Origin: Bacteroidales bacterium UBA5342 | Lineage (GTDB): Bacteria; Bacteroidota; Bacteroidia; Bacteroidales; UBA5342 | Direction of reading: 5' to 3' | Length of the DNA stretch: 64,000 nt | Assembly (NCBI GenBank): GCA_002408065.1 | Contig: DHQI01000106.1 | Span: forward strand, 33,527 to 97,526 | In this document: piece by piece, positions 25,458 to 34,028 of the stretch | Position numbering within the stretch: the first letter of the stretch is position 1 | Layout of the letters: the number at the start of each line of letters is the position of its first letter | Notes under the pieces: model-generated | Databases searched by the model: none | What the model saw: the letters and a program-made list of their open reading frames with translations, nothing else | What the model was told of the DNA's origin: nothing | Made by a program: the position numbers and the translations under genes

Positions 25458-26453
25458 TTATTTGCTCATTTCTATTAATTTATTCAATACGCTCTTGGCT
25501 TTTCCATCCATCAACGAACGTTGAGCTTCTTCCACACATTGCTCTATTGTTTTGTCGGGGGAAATAGTACGAATAGCCATTGCGCTGTTGGCAAAGACCA
25601 CATTGTTTTGGGCTTCGCTTCCTTTTCCTTCCAATATATTTTTAAAAATTGTGGCAGCTGCTTCTATGCTGTTGCCTCCGTGTATTTCTTCTTGTTTCAG
25701 TGGAGGCAGACCTAAGTGCTGTGGTGTCACGATCTGTGCTCCTTTATTGGTGATAATTTTGCAATCGCCGGTCAGTGATATTTCGTCATAACCATCGAGT
25801 GCATGTACTATGCAGTAGGAGGTATCTGTTTTTTCAAAAACCTGATGATAGAGTTCCATCGTATCTATATCAAAAACTCCGGTGATTTGATTTTGTGGCA
25901 TGGCTGGATTCAAAATCGGCCCCAGAATATTAAAGAAGGTTTTCACTCCCAGTTCCCGTCTGATCGGGCCTACAGATTTAAGTGCCGGGTGAAATAGCGG
26001 AGCATGAAGGTAAGCCATTCCGCTTTTGTCAACCATCTGTTTCAAAAGTTCTTCATCATTGGTCAATTTAACACCAAAAAACTCCATCATACTACTGGAT
26101 CCGGATGCTGAAGAGGCACTATAGTTACCGTGTTTGGCCACCTTGTAACCAGCACCTGCCACCACTAAGGATGATAACGTTGAGATGTTAAAGGTGTTTT
26201 TGCCATCGCCTCCGGTACCACACAAGTCGATCGTGTTGAAATCAGAAAAGTCGACATGAACACATCTGTCTAATAAAGCATTTCTAAAACCTGATAGTTC
26301 TTCCGAAGTTATTTTACGCATTATAAAAGCTGTCACAAAAGCTGCTACCTGTGTAGCATTATATTTTTCTTCGGTAATATTACTGAGCACCTCTTTTGCT
26401 TTGGTAGCACTAAGTGTTTGCCCCGCGGCAAGCTGGTTGATGATGTCTTTCAT
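25458..26453 (-). CDS. trpD: Anthranilate phosphoribosyltransferase
   Basis: Transfers phosphoribosyl from PRPP to anthranilate. The PRPP-binding loop LCGTGGDGKNTFNIST and the KHGNYSASSASGSSSMMEFFG block are intact, with the metal-binding DE region (HALDGYDEISLTG) present. 331 residues, stand-alone enzyme without fused TrpG. It follows trpG in the operon. Confidence 0.97.
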   Translation of the reverse strand: MKDIINQLAAGQTLSATKAKEVLSNITEEKYNATQVAAFVTAFIMRKITSEELSGFRNALLDRCVHVDFSDFNTIDLCGTGGDGKNTFNISTLSSLVVAGAGYKVAKHGNYSASSASGSSSMMEFFGVKLTNDEELLKQMVDKSGMAYLHAPLFHPALKSVGPIRRELGVKTFFNILGPILNPAMPQNQITGVFDIDTMELYHQVFEKTDTSYCIVHALDGYDEISLTGDCKIITNKGAQIVTPQHLGLPPLKQEEIHGGNSIEAAATIFKNILEGKGSEAQNNVVFANSAMAIRTISPDKTIEQCVEEAQRSLMDGKAKSVLNKLIEMSK

Positions 26454-26514
26454 TGTGTTAAGCAGTTGGCAGTTGGCTATTGGCAGCTAAAGGCAAATAG
26501 CTAAAAGCGAAAGT

Positions 26515-27084
26515 CTAATTATTTATCCAGTTTTCAATCATTCTCATTCCTTCGGTTGTCAAGATAGATTCCGGATGGAATTGCACGCCTTTTACATCGT
26601 ATTTGTCGTGTTTTAGAGCCATAATATTAGCGTCTTCATCAATGGCTGTAATTTTCAGATCCTGAGGTAAATCCTCACGGCTAACGATCCAGGAATGGTA
26701 GCGAGCTCCGTCAAACACTTTGGATACCCCATCAAAGATGTTATCTTTTTCTTTGGTTTGAATAATAGAGCTGGAAACACCATGATACACCTGATCGAGA
26801 TTGATGAGAGAACCTCCAAAAACCTCAGCGATGGCTTGTACGCCCAAACAGACGCCAAAGATACTGGTTTTTGGAGCACATTCCTTGATAATATCTTTTA
26901 AATTACCTGCTTCATCCGGAATTCCCGGCCCTGGTGACAAGAGTATTTTATCATAGGTTTTGGCTTCTTTAGCCGTGATTTTATCATTACGATACACATC
27001 TGGCAATTCGCCCGTAATGCGTTGTATGTATTGTACCAAGTTGTAGGTGAAGCTGTCGTAATTATCGATGACTAGTATTTTCAT
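26515..27084 (-). CDS. trpG: Anthranilate synthase component II (glutamine amidotransferase)
   Basis: Supplies ammonia from glutamine to TrpE. The triad is visible: nucleophile Cys79 in FGVCLGVQAI, and the His/Glu of VQFHPESI near the C-terminus. The oxyanion block LLSPGPGIPDEAG is at 48-60. 189 residues, complete. Only one such gene is visible, so it may also serve aminodeoxychorismate synthase (PabA role); that is inference. Confidence 0.96.
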   Translation of the reverse strand: MKILVIDNYDSFTYNLVQYIQRITGELPDVYRNDKITAKEAKTYDKILLSPGPGIPDEAGNLKDIIKECAPKTSIFGVCLGVQAIAEVFGGSLINLDQVYHGVSSSIIQTKEKDNIFDGVSKVFDGARYHSWIVSREDLPQDLKITAIDEDANIMALKHDKYDVKGVQFHPESILTTEGMRMIENWINN

Positions 27085-27150
27085 GTTAATTTAAAGTTTA
27101 ATAGTTCAAGGTTCAAGGTGGAAAACTTTGAATTTTGAACTTTGAATATA

Positions 27151-28554
27151 TTAAATGTTTTCTGCTTTCTTAAGTGCCATTTTCAAGGCAGCCAGTTTGT
27201 TATTAACCTCGTTGAGTTCGCTTACTTCTTCGGATTTGGAAACTACACCAGCGCCAGCCTGATAGTATAGAGTATTGTCTTTACTCATAAAAGAACGAAT
27301 GGTGATGGCCAGGTTAATATTGCCATTGAGGCCTATGTTGCCGATACAGCCGCCGTAGAAACCGCGTGTTTGGTTTTCGTACTTACTGATAAGTTCCATG
27401 GCTTTGTATTTGGGGGCACCACTAAGTGTTCCGGCCGGAAAAGTGTCTGCATATATTTGAACCGGATGTGAGTCTTTGTTGATTTCACCTTCTACTTCTG
27501 AAACCATATGAAGCACATGTGAATAATAATGTATTTCGCGAAAGTATTTCACCTTTACATTTTCAGCATGACGGCTTAGGTCATTTCGTGCCAGGTCTAC
27601 CAACATAATGTGCTCCGCATTTTCTTTGGGGTCATTGGCCAGCTTTTTAGAAAGTTCTTTGTCTTTTTTATCATCGCCGGTGCGGCGAAAAGTACCTGCA
27701 ATAGGGTTGATGTATGCTTTGCCATCTTGTGTTTTTATCTCAGCTTCAGGTGATGATCCCAGTAGTTTAAAGTCACCAAAATCAAAATAAAATAAGTAGG
27801 GTGATGGATTGATAGAACGCAAAGAACGATATACGTTGAAATCATCGCCCGTAAAATCCTGCTGGAAACAACGCGATAGTACAATTTGGAATACATCACC
27901 ACGCATACAATGCTGTTTGCCCTTGCTTACCATAGCCATGTATTCCTGATCGGTGATGTTAGAGCTTTCCATGCCCTCCAGGTTAAATTGCAAAGAACTG
28001 AAGTTTAAATGATTTAGTTGTTCTTCAATAATGTCTAATTGTGAGTCTTCACCATTAAAGATATGCTCAATAATCGTTATTGTATTATTGTTGTGATTAA
28101 TAGCAATAATGAATTTATAAAATTGATACCATAAATCCGGGATGGCTTTTTCGTCGCTTGGGGCGCCCATCTCGATGTCTTCAAAATAGCTGACTGATTC
28201 AAAGGTAGAATAGCCAAATAGTCCTGTTGTTGGGATTTTGCTAATGTCTTCAGCCGGAACAAAAGAGGCTGTAAAGTCTTGCAAAATTTGACTCATTGCT
28301 AATTTCTTTACAAGGGTGCCAGCTTCCTTTACTCCGTTAGGGTAGGTATACTCAATTTTATCGTCAGTAGCTTTTATCCCTGCGATAGGCTGCATCCCGA
28401 TAAAAGAGTATTGGTTGTCACCAGCTTTGAAGTCAGCCCCCTCTAGCAGGATAGATTGGGGGTAAATGTCACGCATTTTGAGATAAATAGCAACCGGTGT
28501 AAGGACGTCGGCTAGCATCTCTTTGGTGTTGATATTAAATTTGAACTGTTGCAT
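27151..28554 (-). CDS. trpE: Anthranilate synthase component I
   Basis: Converts chorismate to anthranilate, the committed step. The chorismate-binding C-terminal half has HCMRGDVFQIVLSRCFQQ, LLGSSPEAEIK, NPIAGTFRRTGD, LARNDLSRHAENV, PAGTLSGAPKYKAMELI and YQAGAGVV. 467 residues. It is the first structural gene of the operon and follows a 57-nt Trp-rich leader reading frame and a terminator that lies about 90-120 nt before its ATG. TrpE of this class is usually feedback-inhibited by tryptophan as well. Confidence 0.97.
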   Translation of the reverse strand: MQQFKFNINTKEMLADVLTPVAIYLKMRDIYPQSILLEGADFKAGDNQYSFIGMQPIAGIKATDDKIEYTYPNGVKEAGTLVKKLAMSQILQDFTASFVPAEDISKIPTTGLFGYSTFESVSYFEDIEMGAPSDEKAIPDLWYQFYKFIIAINHNNNTITIIEHIFNGEDSQLDIIEEQLNHLNFSSLQFNLEGMESSNITDQEYMAMVSKGKQHCMRGDVFQIVLSRCFQQDFTGDDFNVYRSLRSINPSPYLFYFDFGDFKLLGSSPEAEIKTQDGKAYINPIAGTFRRTGDDKKDKELSKKLANDPKENAEHIMLVDLARNDLSRHAENVKVKYFREIHYYSHVLHMVSEVEGEINKDSHPVQIYADTFPAGTLSGAPKYKAMELISKYENQTRGFYGGCIGNIGLNGNINLAITIRSFMSKDNTLYYQAGAGVVSKSEEVSELNEVNNKLAALKMALKKAENI

Positions 28555-28642
28555 ATTTATAAGTGTCTTAAGTGTGTTATCGTATTTTAAAGTGTCTAAA
28601 GTTATCTCTTTATTCTTTTGTGGTGTTGTAGGGGGCTAAAAC

Positions 28643-28678
28643 AAAAAAAGCCTGTCGTGAAACGACAGGCTTTTTTGT
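28643..28678 (-). terminator. trp attenuator terminator
   Basis: On the minus strand a stem of about 14 bp (AAAAAGCCTGTCGT with ACGACAGGCTTTTT), loop TTC, and a T-run lie between the leader peptide and trpE. A strong intrinsic terminator ahead of the first structural gene is the mark of attenuation. The T/A flanks could also make it act on plus-strand transcripts. Confidence 0.92.
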
Positions 28679-28732
28679 TAAGTTTTAAGTAAGCGAGTGC
28701 AATTTCACGAGTTAACGTCAATCAATTGCCAC
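28655..28732 (-). promoter_or_regulatory. Alternative pairings of the trp leader RNA
   Basis: Two rival pairings are visible in the minus-strand RNA. (1) GTGGCAATT (28724-28732, overlapping the last two Trp codons) pairs with AATTGCAC (28697-28704), with one bulge. (2) TCGTGAAA (28703-28710, containing the leader stop codon) pairs perfectly with TTTCACGA (28655-28662) in the loop and descending arm of the terminator, which would break the terminator. A ribosome stalled on the Trp codons blocks pairing 1 and frees pairing 2; one that reaches the stop codon covers the arm of pairing 2. Confidence 0.8.
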
Positions 28733-28761
28733 CACCAAATATTTAGAGAAATCAAATTCAT
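28705..28761 (-). CDS. trpL: trp operon leader peptide
   Basis: An 18-residue reading frame, MNLISLNIWWWQLIDVNS, with three consecutive TGG codons at positions 9-11 and a TGA stop. It begins about 12-15 nt after the predicted transcription start and ends 27 nt before the terminator stem. Its role would be to sense charged tRNA-Trp: when tryptophan is scarce the ribosome stalls at the Trp codons and the terminator cannot form. No clear Shine-Dalgarno sequence, only an A-rich leader, as is usual in Bacteroidota. Confidence 0.88.
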   Translation of the reverse strand: MNLISLNIWWWQLIDVNS

Positions 28762-28780
28762 GTATTTTTCTTTTGCGTTG

Positions 28781-28812
28781 CAAAGTAACACATTTTCCTA
28801 TCATATTTCAAA
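28781..28812 (-). promoter_or_regulatory. trp operon promoter
   Basis: On the minus strand TTTG (28809-28812) and TTACTTTG (28781-28788; one mismatch to TAnnTTTG) are 20 nt apart, the canonical spacing. It gives a short untranslated leader before trpL. Confidence 0.7.
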
Positions 28813-29012
28813 ATATTAAGGCGAAAAAAGATGCTTTTTTATGAAATAAAACAAATATGATTAAAAATGAAAGCATTTCAGGGGGTGTTTATGTACATCT
28901 TGTCGCTAATTTCTGTCATTTAGTGGCTTAGTGATGGTATGTGTTGACTGCTGGGGGAAAAGCACTTTATTTTTGTTCTTTATTTATAGCAAGTTTTTTA
29001 AAAGATTCTTGT

Positions 29013-29020
29013 TAGTTTTG
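29013..29020 (+). promoter_or_regulatory. -7 box of the LytTR regulator gene
   Basis: TAGTTTTG matches TAnnTTTG, 20 nt before the chosen ATG. No TTTG at the -33 position. Confidence 0.5.
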
Positions 29021-29040
29021 TTGACAAAAAATTGAATGTG

Positions 29041-29841
29041 ATGGCAGATATAAGCGTTATAATAATAGAAGATGAGTTGCACAATAGTCGCATACTGGAA
29101 GGTATGTTGGCCAAGATGCGTCCGGATTGGAAGATGGAAGCCGTGCTTGAGAGTGTGCAGGAGAGTGTGGATTGGTTGAGGTCTAACGCGGCTCCTGATC
29201 TTATTCTGATGGATATCCAACTGTCTGATGGTATTAGTTTTTCTATTTTTAATAAAATAGAATTTGAAAATAAAACAAAAATCATTTTCACTACAGCTTA
29301 TGATCAATATGCTATCCAGGCATTTAAAGTCAACAGTGTAGATTATTTGCTAAAACCAATCAAAGAAGAAGATTTGGAGTTAGCTCTGGAAAAATTTGAA
29401 GGTAGCATTGTTGATAATACAAAAGCTTTAAGACAGGATTATGATCAGAATAAGTCCTATTATATGGATGTGATCGCGTCTATTCTGGAAGGTAAAGAAC
29501 AGTATCGTACACGTTTTCTGATTAGTGGAATACGCGATTTTACCAAGGTAGAAACCAAAGATATTGCTTATTTTTACAGTAGTAACAAGACGACTTTTGC
29601 GGTGACTTTTGATGGTGTGGAGCATCTTTTGGATTACACTTTGGAACAACTGGAAAACGAGCTTGATCCTAAGGTCTTTTACCGGGTAAATCGCCAGGTT
29701 TTGTCTCATGTAGATACGGTAAAAAAGGTCAGTAATGCCTCTGGTAACAAGCTAAAAGTGACGATGGATCCTGCGCCCGATTTTGAAGTGACGGTGAGCC
29801 GGTTGAAGGCTGCTGATTTCAAGAAATGGCTGGGGAAGTAA
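29041..29841 (+). CDS. LytTR-type response regulator
   Basis: Two-component regulator. The receiver domain spans about residues 1-120 with the phospho-acceptor Asp58 in LILMDIQLSDG, the switch Thr in IIFTTAYDQYA and Lys in YLLKPI. The LytTR DNA-binding domain is at about 160-265 (DIAYFYSSNKTTF, FYRVNRQVLSHVD, KVTVSRLKAADFKKWL-like end). 266 residues. ATG 29041 is preferred over TTG 29032. The gene directly downstream encodes a LytS-class kinase, its likely partner. Target genes are unknown. Confidence 0.93.
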   Translation: MADISVIIIEDELHNSRILEGMLAKMRPDWKMEAVLESVQESVDWLRSNAAPDLILMDIQLSDGISFSIFNKIEFENKTKIIFTTAYDQYAIQAFKVNSVDYLLKPIKEEDLELALEKFEGSIVDNTKALRQDYDQNKSYYMDVIASILEGKEQYRTRFLISGIRDFTKVETKDIAYFYSSNKTTFAVTFDGVEHLLDYTLEQLENELDPKVFYRVNRQVLSHVDTVKKVSNASGNKLKVTMDPAPDFEVTVSRLKAADFKKWLGK

Positions 29842-29923
29842 GTGGTGTTTAGAATGGGGGAGACCTAGAGCCTTGAGATGATGAGCGTAACTATGTATTT
29901 GCATTTGAAGAAAGAAGACGTTA

Positions 29924-31030
29924 ATGGGATTTTGCAAGAAAGAAGAAAGCAGGCACAAGGAGCTGTTAGAGACGCTTAAGATGGTCGATAATAAACGCAT
30001 TGAATACTTGGCTAACCTTGGGGGGTATTCTACAAAGACCATGCTTCGACGTTTTATTACAGTATCTATTGTTGCCTTAATCATTTTTACTGTCGCTTCT
30101 ATATTTACAGAGACAGAATTGCCCTATAGTTCTACTGAAATGTGGAAGCCTATTTTGTTTTTACTTTTGGCTTTTAATTCTGTTTCGGAGACTAATATAT
30201 TGATGGCCAGAGTGCTTAATCGTTTCAGTGTGCTTAAGGGGCGTTTTGTGCCTTTATCCGCTTTTTTTCTTCTTATTACAACCTTGATGATTGTGTTCTG
30301 GGTGAAAATGGCTCAGTTCGTATTAAATGAGGTACAATTACTATTGGAGCCTATGGCACAGCTCACGATGCTTTTTGGTGTCATTATGCTGTTCATTATG
30401 CACATCATGATTATGATGTCTAATATTACACGCGAGTGGATGGAGAGTCTTAAGGAAATAGACCGTTTGAAAAGTGCAAAACTACAAAGTGATTATAGCT
30501 CCTTGCAAGATCGTTTAAACCCGCATTTCCTGTTCAATAATTTGAGTGTGCTGCGATCACTTATTCGTTATGATGCTGATGCCGCAGAGAAATTTACCGA
30601 AAACTTTACGGATGTGTACCGCTATGTGTTGCGCAGCCACGAAAACAGAACGGTCAGCTTAGCGAGCGAACTTAAATTTTTGGACTCTTATATTGCCTTG
30701 CACAAAGAGCGTTTGGGGGATGGTATTCATTCTCAAATTCATGTTTGTGATAAATGTTTGAATAAAGAATTGCCCCCCATGTCAGTGCAGCTATTAGTCG
30801 AAAATGCTATAAAACATAATGTGGCCAGCCGTAATAACCCTTTAACGGTTGAAATTTTTGACGAAGAAGATGTCTTGATAGTGAAGAATAGAATTAATAA
30901 AAAAGAAACCACTTATTCTACCCAAACAGGACTAAAAACCCTGCAAGCTCAAGTACAAATGGTGACGGGGCGTGAGATGGAGGTTATCGACGATGGCGAG
31001 TATTACGAAGTCAAATTACCCTTGTTATAA
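29924..31030 (+). CDS. LytS/YehU-type sensor histidine kinase
   Basis: Membrane kinase of the His_kinase (PF06580) class that pairs with LytTR regulators. About four hydrophobic helices (residues 45-62, 76-92, 112-135, 147-166) precede the signature RLNPHFLFNNLSVLRSLI, with the phospho-accepting His201, and the HATPase part has LVENAIKHNVASRNNPLTV. 368 residues. No extracellular sensor domain is evident. The order regulator-then-kinase and the 80-bp gap suggest one operon with the LytTR gene. Confidence 0.92.
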   Translation: MGFCKKEESRHKELLETLKMVDNKRIEYLANLGGYSTKTMLRRFITVSIVALIIFTVASIFTETELPYSSTEMWKPILFLLLAFNSVSETNILMARVLNRFSVLKGRFVPLSAFFLLITTLMIVFWVKMAQFVLNEVQLLLEPMAQLTMLFGVIMLFIMHIMIMMSNITREWMESLKEIDRLKSAKLQSDYSSLQDRLNPHFLFNNLSVLRSLIRYDADAAEKFTENFTDVYRYVLRSHENRTVSLASELKFLDSYIALHKERLGDGIHSQIHVCDKCLNKELPPMSVQLLVENAIKHNVASRNNPLTVEIFDEEDVLIVKNRINKKETTYSTQTGLKTLQAQVQMVTGREMEVIDDGEYYEVKLPLL

Positions 31031-31143
31031 ACAAATCGTCCCCTCTTTTTATTTTTTTGCCTTGGCTTTTGGTGTTAATGTTGTATTTTCGTGCTGGCTA
31101 TTTTTATCGAAATAGTTTTACTTAACCCCAACATTAGCATTTT

Positions 31144-32166
31144 ATGGCCTCGAAGCAAATCACGATTAAAGATATTGCGAGAGAATTAAATATTTCTCCA
31201 TCAACAGTTTCACGCGCGCTTAAGGACCACCCTGACATCAGTCAGCCCACTAAGGACAAGATAAATGCTTTGGTAGAAAAATACCATTACAAGCCCAATG
31301 CTATGGCGTTAAATTTACGCCAAGGAAAAAGTAATGTGATCGGGGTGATTATTCCTGAGATTGTGCATCATTTTTTCTCATCAGTCATCTCCGGTATTGA
31401 GGAAGTGGTGCAGGCCAAAGGTTATAGTGTGATGCTGTGTCAAAGTAGCGAATTATATGAGCGTGAAGTGTTGAATAGTAAGGTGATGCTTGGCAGCAGG
31501 GTGGAGGGGGTTTTGGCTTCTATATCCAAGGAAACGCTCAAATTTGGTCATTTCGAAGACCTGATGCATCAGAATATTCCTCTGGTGTTTTTTGACCGTA
31601 TAGCCCCACCTCTGGAGACTGACCGTGTAGTAGTCGATGATTACAACGGTGCTTTTAAAGCCACCGAATATCTGATAAAAACCGGATGTAAACGCATTGC
31701 TCACCTTTCGGCCTCACAGCAATTACAAATTGGTTATCAGCGTAAGAGAGGCTATATTTCGGCCTTGGAAAAGAATCGTATGGAGGTCGATGATGACATC
31801 ATAGCGCACTGTGATAAGTTTGAAAAAGCCTTGGAAATAGTACCCCAAATGATGGCTTTGCCCAATCCGCCGGATGCTATCTTTTGTGTCAACGACCTTA
31901 CCGGAGCGGCTACTATCAAAGCGTTGAAAAAACTGGGATACCGCATTCCGGAAGATGTTTCGGTGATTGGTTTTACCGATGGTTTGGTGTCTACAGTGAC
32001 CGATCCTGCCCTGACCACCATTTCGCAGCACGGTTTTCATATTGGCCGCCGGGCCGCCGAAATTCTGTTTAAACGCATAGAAGAAGATAAGTCAAAATTT
32101 AAAGCGCATACCGAGGTGATTCCTACTGAGTTGGTGATTCGGGAGAGTACTAAGTCGATGTTGTAA
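31144..32166 (+). CDS. LacI-family transcriptional regulator
   Basis: Sugar-responsive DNA-binding regulator. N-terminal LacI helix-turn-helix TIKDIARELNISPSTVSRAL (residues 7-26) and hinge helix (AMALNLRQGKS), then a periplasmic-binding-protein-like effector domain (VIGVIIPEI to PTELVIRES). 340 residues, full length. It opens the starch/maltodextrin locus and is the best candidate to bind the CAAACGTTTG-type palindromes found upstream of the MFS, GH13 and susC genes; binding itself is inferred. Confidence 0.93.
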   Translation: MASKQITIKDIARELNISPSTVSRALKDHPDISQPTKDKINALVEKYHYKPNAMALNLRQGKSNVIGVIIPEIVHHFFSSVISGIEEVVQAKGYSVMLCQSSELYEREVLNSKVMLGSRVEGVLASISKETLKFGHFEDLMHQNIPLVFFDRIAPPLETDRVVVDDYNGAFKATEYLIKTGCKRIAHLSASQQLQIGYQRKRGYISALEKNRMEVDDDIIAHCDKFEKALEIVPQMMALPNPPDAIFCVNDLTGAATIKALKKLGYRIPEDVSVIGFTDGLVSTVTDPALTTISQHGFHIGRRAAEILFKRIEEDKSKFKAHTEVIPTELVIRESTKSML

Positions 32167-32231
32167 ATTGGTGTGTACAGATAAATCGCTTTTTAATAAT
32201 TCTATTATTAGATTAAATCAGATTCTGATTA

Positions 32232-32250
32232 ACGACCTCAGCGAGGTCGT
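32232..32250. repeat. Palindromic intergenic hairpin (ACGACCTC...GAGGTCGT)
   Basis: An 8-bp perfect stem with a 3-nt loop, 65 nt after the LacI stop. It resembles the CGACCC hairpin at 45223, and no T-run follows, so it looks more like a small dispersed palindrome than a terminator. Confidence 0.6.
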
Positions 32251-32294
32251 ATGTCTGTAGCCCTAAACGCCGATTTTTTTCGTCCAATACCTTA

Positions 32295-32325
32295 AGTCTG
32301 TAAACCTTTTACAGGCTTTTTTTGT
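32295..32325 (+). terminator. Rho-independent terminator after the LacI gene
   Basis: GTCTGTAAA and TTTACAGGC pair (one G-T wobble) and run into seven or more T residues. Confidence 0.85.
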
Positions 32326-32376
32326 GCCCCAAAACTAAGCGCATTACAATCCTGCAACAAAAAATCCCGAAAACCT

Positions 32377-32392
32377 CCGCAAACGTTTGATG
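32377..32392. promoter_or_regulatory. Putative LacI operator, site 1 (MFS gene)
   Basis: Core palindrome CAAACGTTTG at 32380-32389. Read on the minus strand it continues GCGGAGGTTTT, the same extension seen at sites 2 and 3. Centre lies about 98 nt upstream of the -7 box of the MFS gene. Confidence 0.75.
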
Positions 32393-32482
32393 CCCTTTAT
32401 TTATAGGAGGTTCAGAAGGCTTTTTTAGTGTGTAAATTGTCCTGGAAGTCGGGCCTATTATAGACTCGAACTTATTTTAAGA

Positions 32483-32490
32483 TAAATTTG
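32483..32490 (+). promoter_or_regulatory. -7 box of the MFS transporter gene (TAAATTTG)
   Basis: Exact TAnnTTTG match. It overlaps TTG 32488, which therefore cannot be the translation start of the MFS frame. Confidence 0.65.
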
Positions 32491-32568
32491 CACTCAACAA
32501 TGGGGATGCTATGCGCCAAAGCTTTTGCATTAAAGCTGCCTGATACTAACATAAAAATAAATTTTACA

Positions 32569-33894
32569 ATGAATAAACCCAAATTATCGTTTTGGCAGAT
32601 ATGGAATATGAGCTTCGGCTTTTTAGGTATTCAGATGGGCTTTGCTCTGCAAAATGCCAATGCAAGCAGGATATTGCAAATATTTGGAGCTGATGTACAC
32701 GAACTATCTTGGTTTTGGTTAGTTGCTCCTCTTACCGGATTGATTATACAACCTATTATCGGACATTATAGTGACAAGACCTGGACTAAACTGGGCCGTA
32801 GAAAACCTTTCTTCCTCACGGGAGCTGTGCTTGCGTCTATGGGGCTGATTTTATTGCCTAATGCCGATATGTTTACGGCTTTTTTACCAGCACTTTGGGT
32901 AGGCGCCGGTATGTTGATGATAATGGATGCCTCATTTAATGTGGCAATGGAACCTTTCAGAGCTCTTGTTGCCGATATGCTTCCTTCTGATCAGCGAACA
33001 TTAGGATTCAGTGTTCAGACTATTTTGATTGGTGTAGGGGCAGTTGTAGGATCTTGGATGCCTTATGCCCTGACTAACTGGTTTGGCGTAAGTAATCAGT
33101 CAGTAGCAGGAGAAGTACCCTTGAACCTTCTGTTGTCGTTCATCATTGGTGCTGCCGTTTTGGTGGTTAGTATTTTGGTAACCGTTTTAGGAACAAAAGA
33201 ATACTCGCCAGAGGAGCTTTCTAAATTCAGTGATGAAGACGAAGAGGAAGAAGAGGCCCAAGAAGCTGGCTTAATGAATATCTTTTCTGATTTTAGAAAA
33301 ATGCCATTGACTATGCGTCAGTTGAGTGGCGTACAGTTCTTCTCTTGGTTTGCCCTTTTTGGTATGTGGGTCTTTACAGTGCCTGCTGTTGCGCATCATA
33401 TTTATGGCGTACAAGACACGCACAGTCAGATGTATCAGGATGCCGGTGATTGGGTTGGAATTCTTTTTGGTGTTTATAATGCCATTTCAGCGGTGTTTGC
33501 CTTTTTCCTTCCGGCTATAGCCAAAAAATTAGGACGTAAACGTACGCACGCTGTTTCTTTAGTCGTGGGCGGTATCGGATTAATTTCTATGTATTTCATG
33601 CCTAATGAAAACTGGCTGATCTTATCGATGGTGGGAGTTGGTATTGCCTGGGCGAGTATTTTGGCTATGCCTTATGCCATTTTAGCGGGTTCAATACCAG
33701 CCAAAAAGATGGGTGTTTATATGGGGATTTTTAACTTTTTTATCGTTTTGCCTCAGATTATAAATGCCTTGATCGGAGGGCCAATTGTAAAGTATTTATA
33801 TGGAGGTAATGCGATGTTTGCTTTAGTGGCAAGTGGGGTGTCTCTTCTGATAGCTGCTATGCTGGTGCGCCGGGTAAAAGATGTTGACGAATAG
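32569..33894 (+). CDS. MFS sugar transporter (SLC45-like)
   Basis: Inner-membrane major facilitator with about 12 helices, resembling the SLC45/GPH-like disaccharide:proton symporters found in Bacteroidota maltose clusters. The WNMSFGFLGIQMGFALQNANASRI start, the loop-2 motif GHYSDKTWTKLGRRKPF and the second-half GRKRTHAVSLVVGG are visible. The central loop (about residues 220-240) is strikingly acidic (SDEDEEEEEAQE). 441 residues from ATG 32569. With GH65 and PgmB downstream it most likely imports maltose or related sugars. A LacI-type operator lies upstream. Confidence 0.87.
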   Translation: MNKPKLSFWQIWNMSFGFLGIQMGFALQNANASRILQIFGADVHELSWFWLVAPLTGLIIQPIIGHYSDKTWTKLGRRKPFFLTGAVLASMGLILLPNADMFTAFLPALWVGAGMLMIMDASFNVAMEPFRALVADMLPSDQRTLGFSVQTILIGVGAVVGSWMPYALTNWFGVSNQSVAGEVPLNLLLSFIIGAAVLVVSILVTVLGTKEYSPEELSKFSDEDEEEEEAQEAGLMNIFSDFRKMPLTMRQLSGVQFFSWFALFGMWVFTVPAVAHHIYGVQDTHSQMYQDAGDWVGILFGVYNAISAVFAFFLPAIAKKLGRKRTHAVSLVVGGIGLISMYFMPNENWLILSMVGVGIAWASILAMPYAILAGSIPAKKMGVYMGIFNFFIVLPQIINALIGGPIVKYLYGGNAMFALVASGVSLLIAAMLVRRVKDVDE

Positions 33895-34020
33895 AATTGG
33901 AAACTGGAAAATAGAAACTAGAAATTGGAAACTAGAAATTGGAAATTGGAAAATAGAAACTAGAAATTGGAAACTAGAAATTGGAGAGGGGATAAATTTC
34001 AACTTTCCAATTTCAAATAT
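33892..34020. repeat. AT-rich word repeats (GAAATTGGAAACTAG type)
   Basis: Roughly ten tandem imperfect copies of the words GAAACTAGAAATTG and GGAAAATAG fill the gap between the MFS gene and pgmB. Confidence 0.8.
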
Positions 34021-34028
34021 CGTATTAG

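Noticed and set aside
32488..32568. N-terminal extension of the MFS protein
   Set aside because: The TTG start lies inside the -7 box TAAATTTG, and the added residues do not resemble the family N-terminus.
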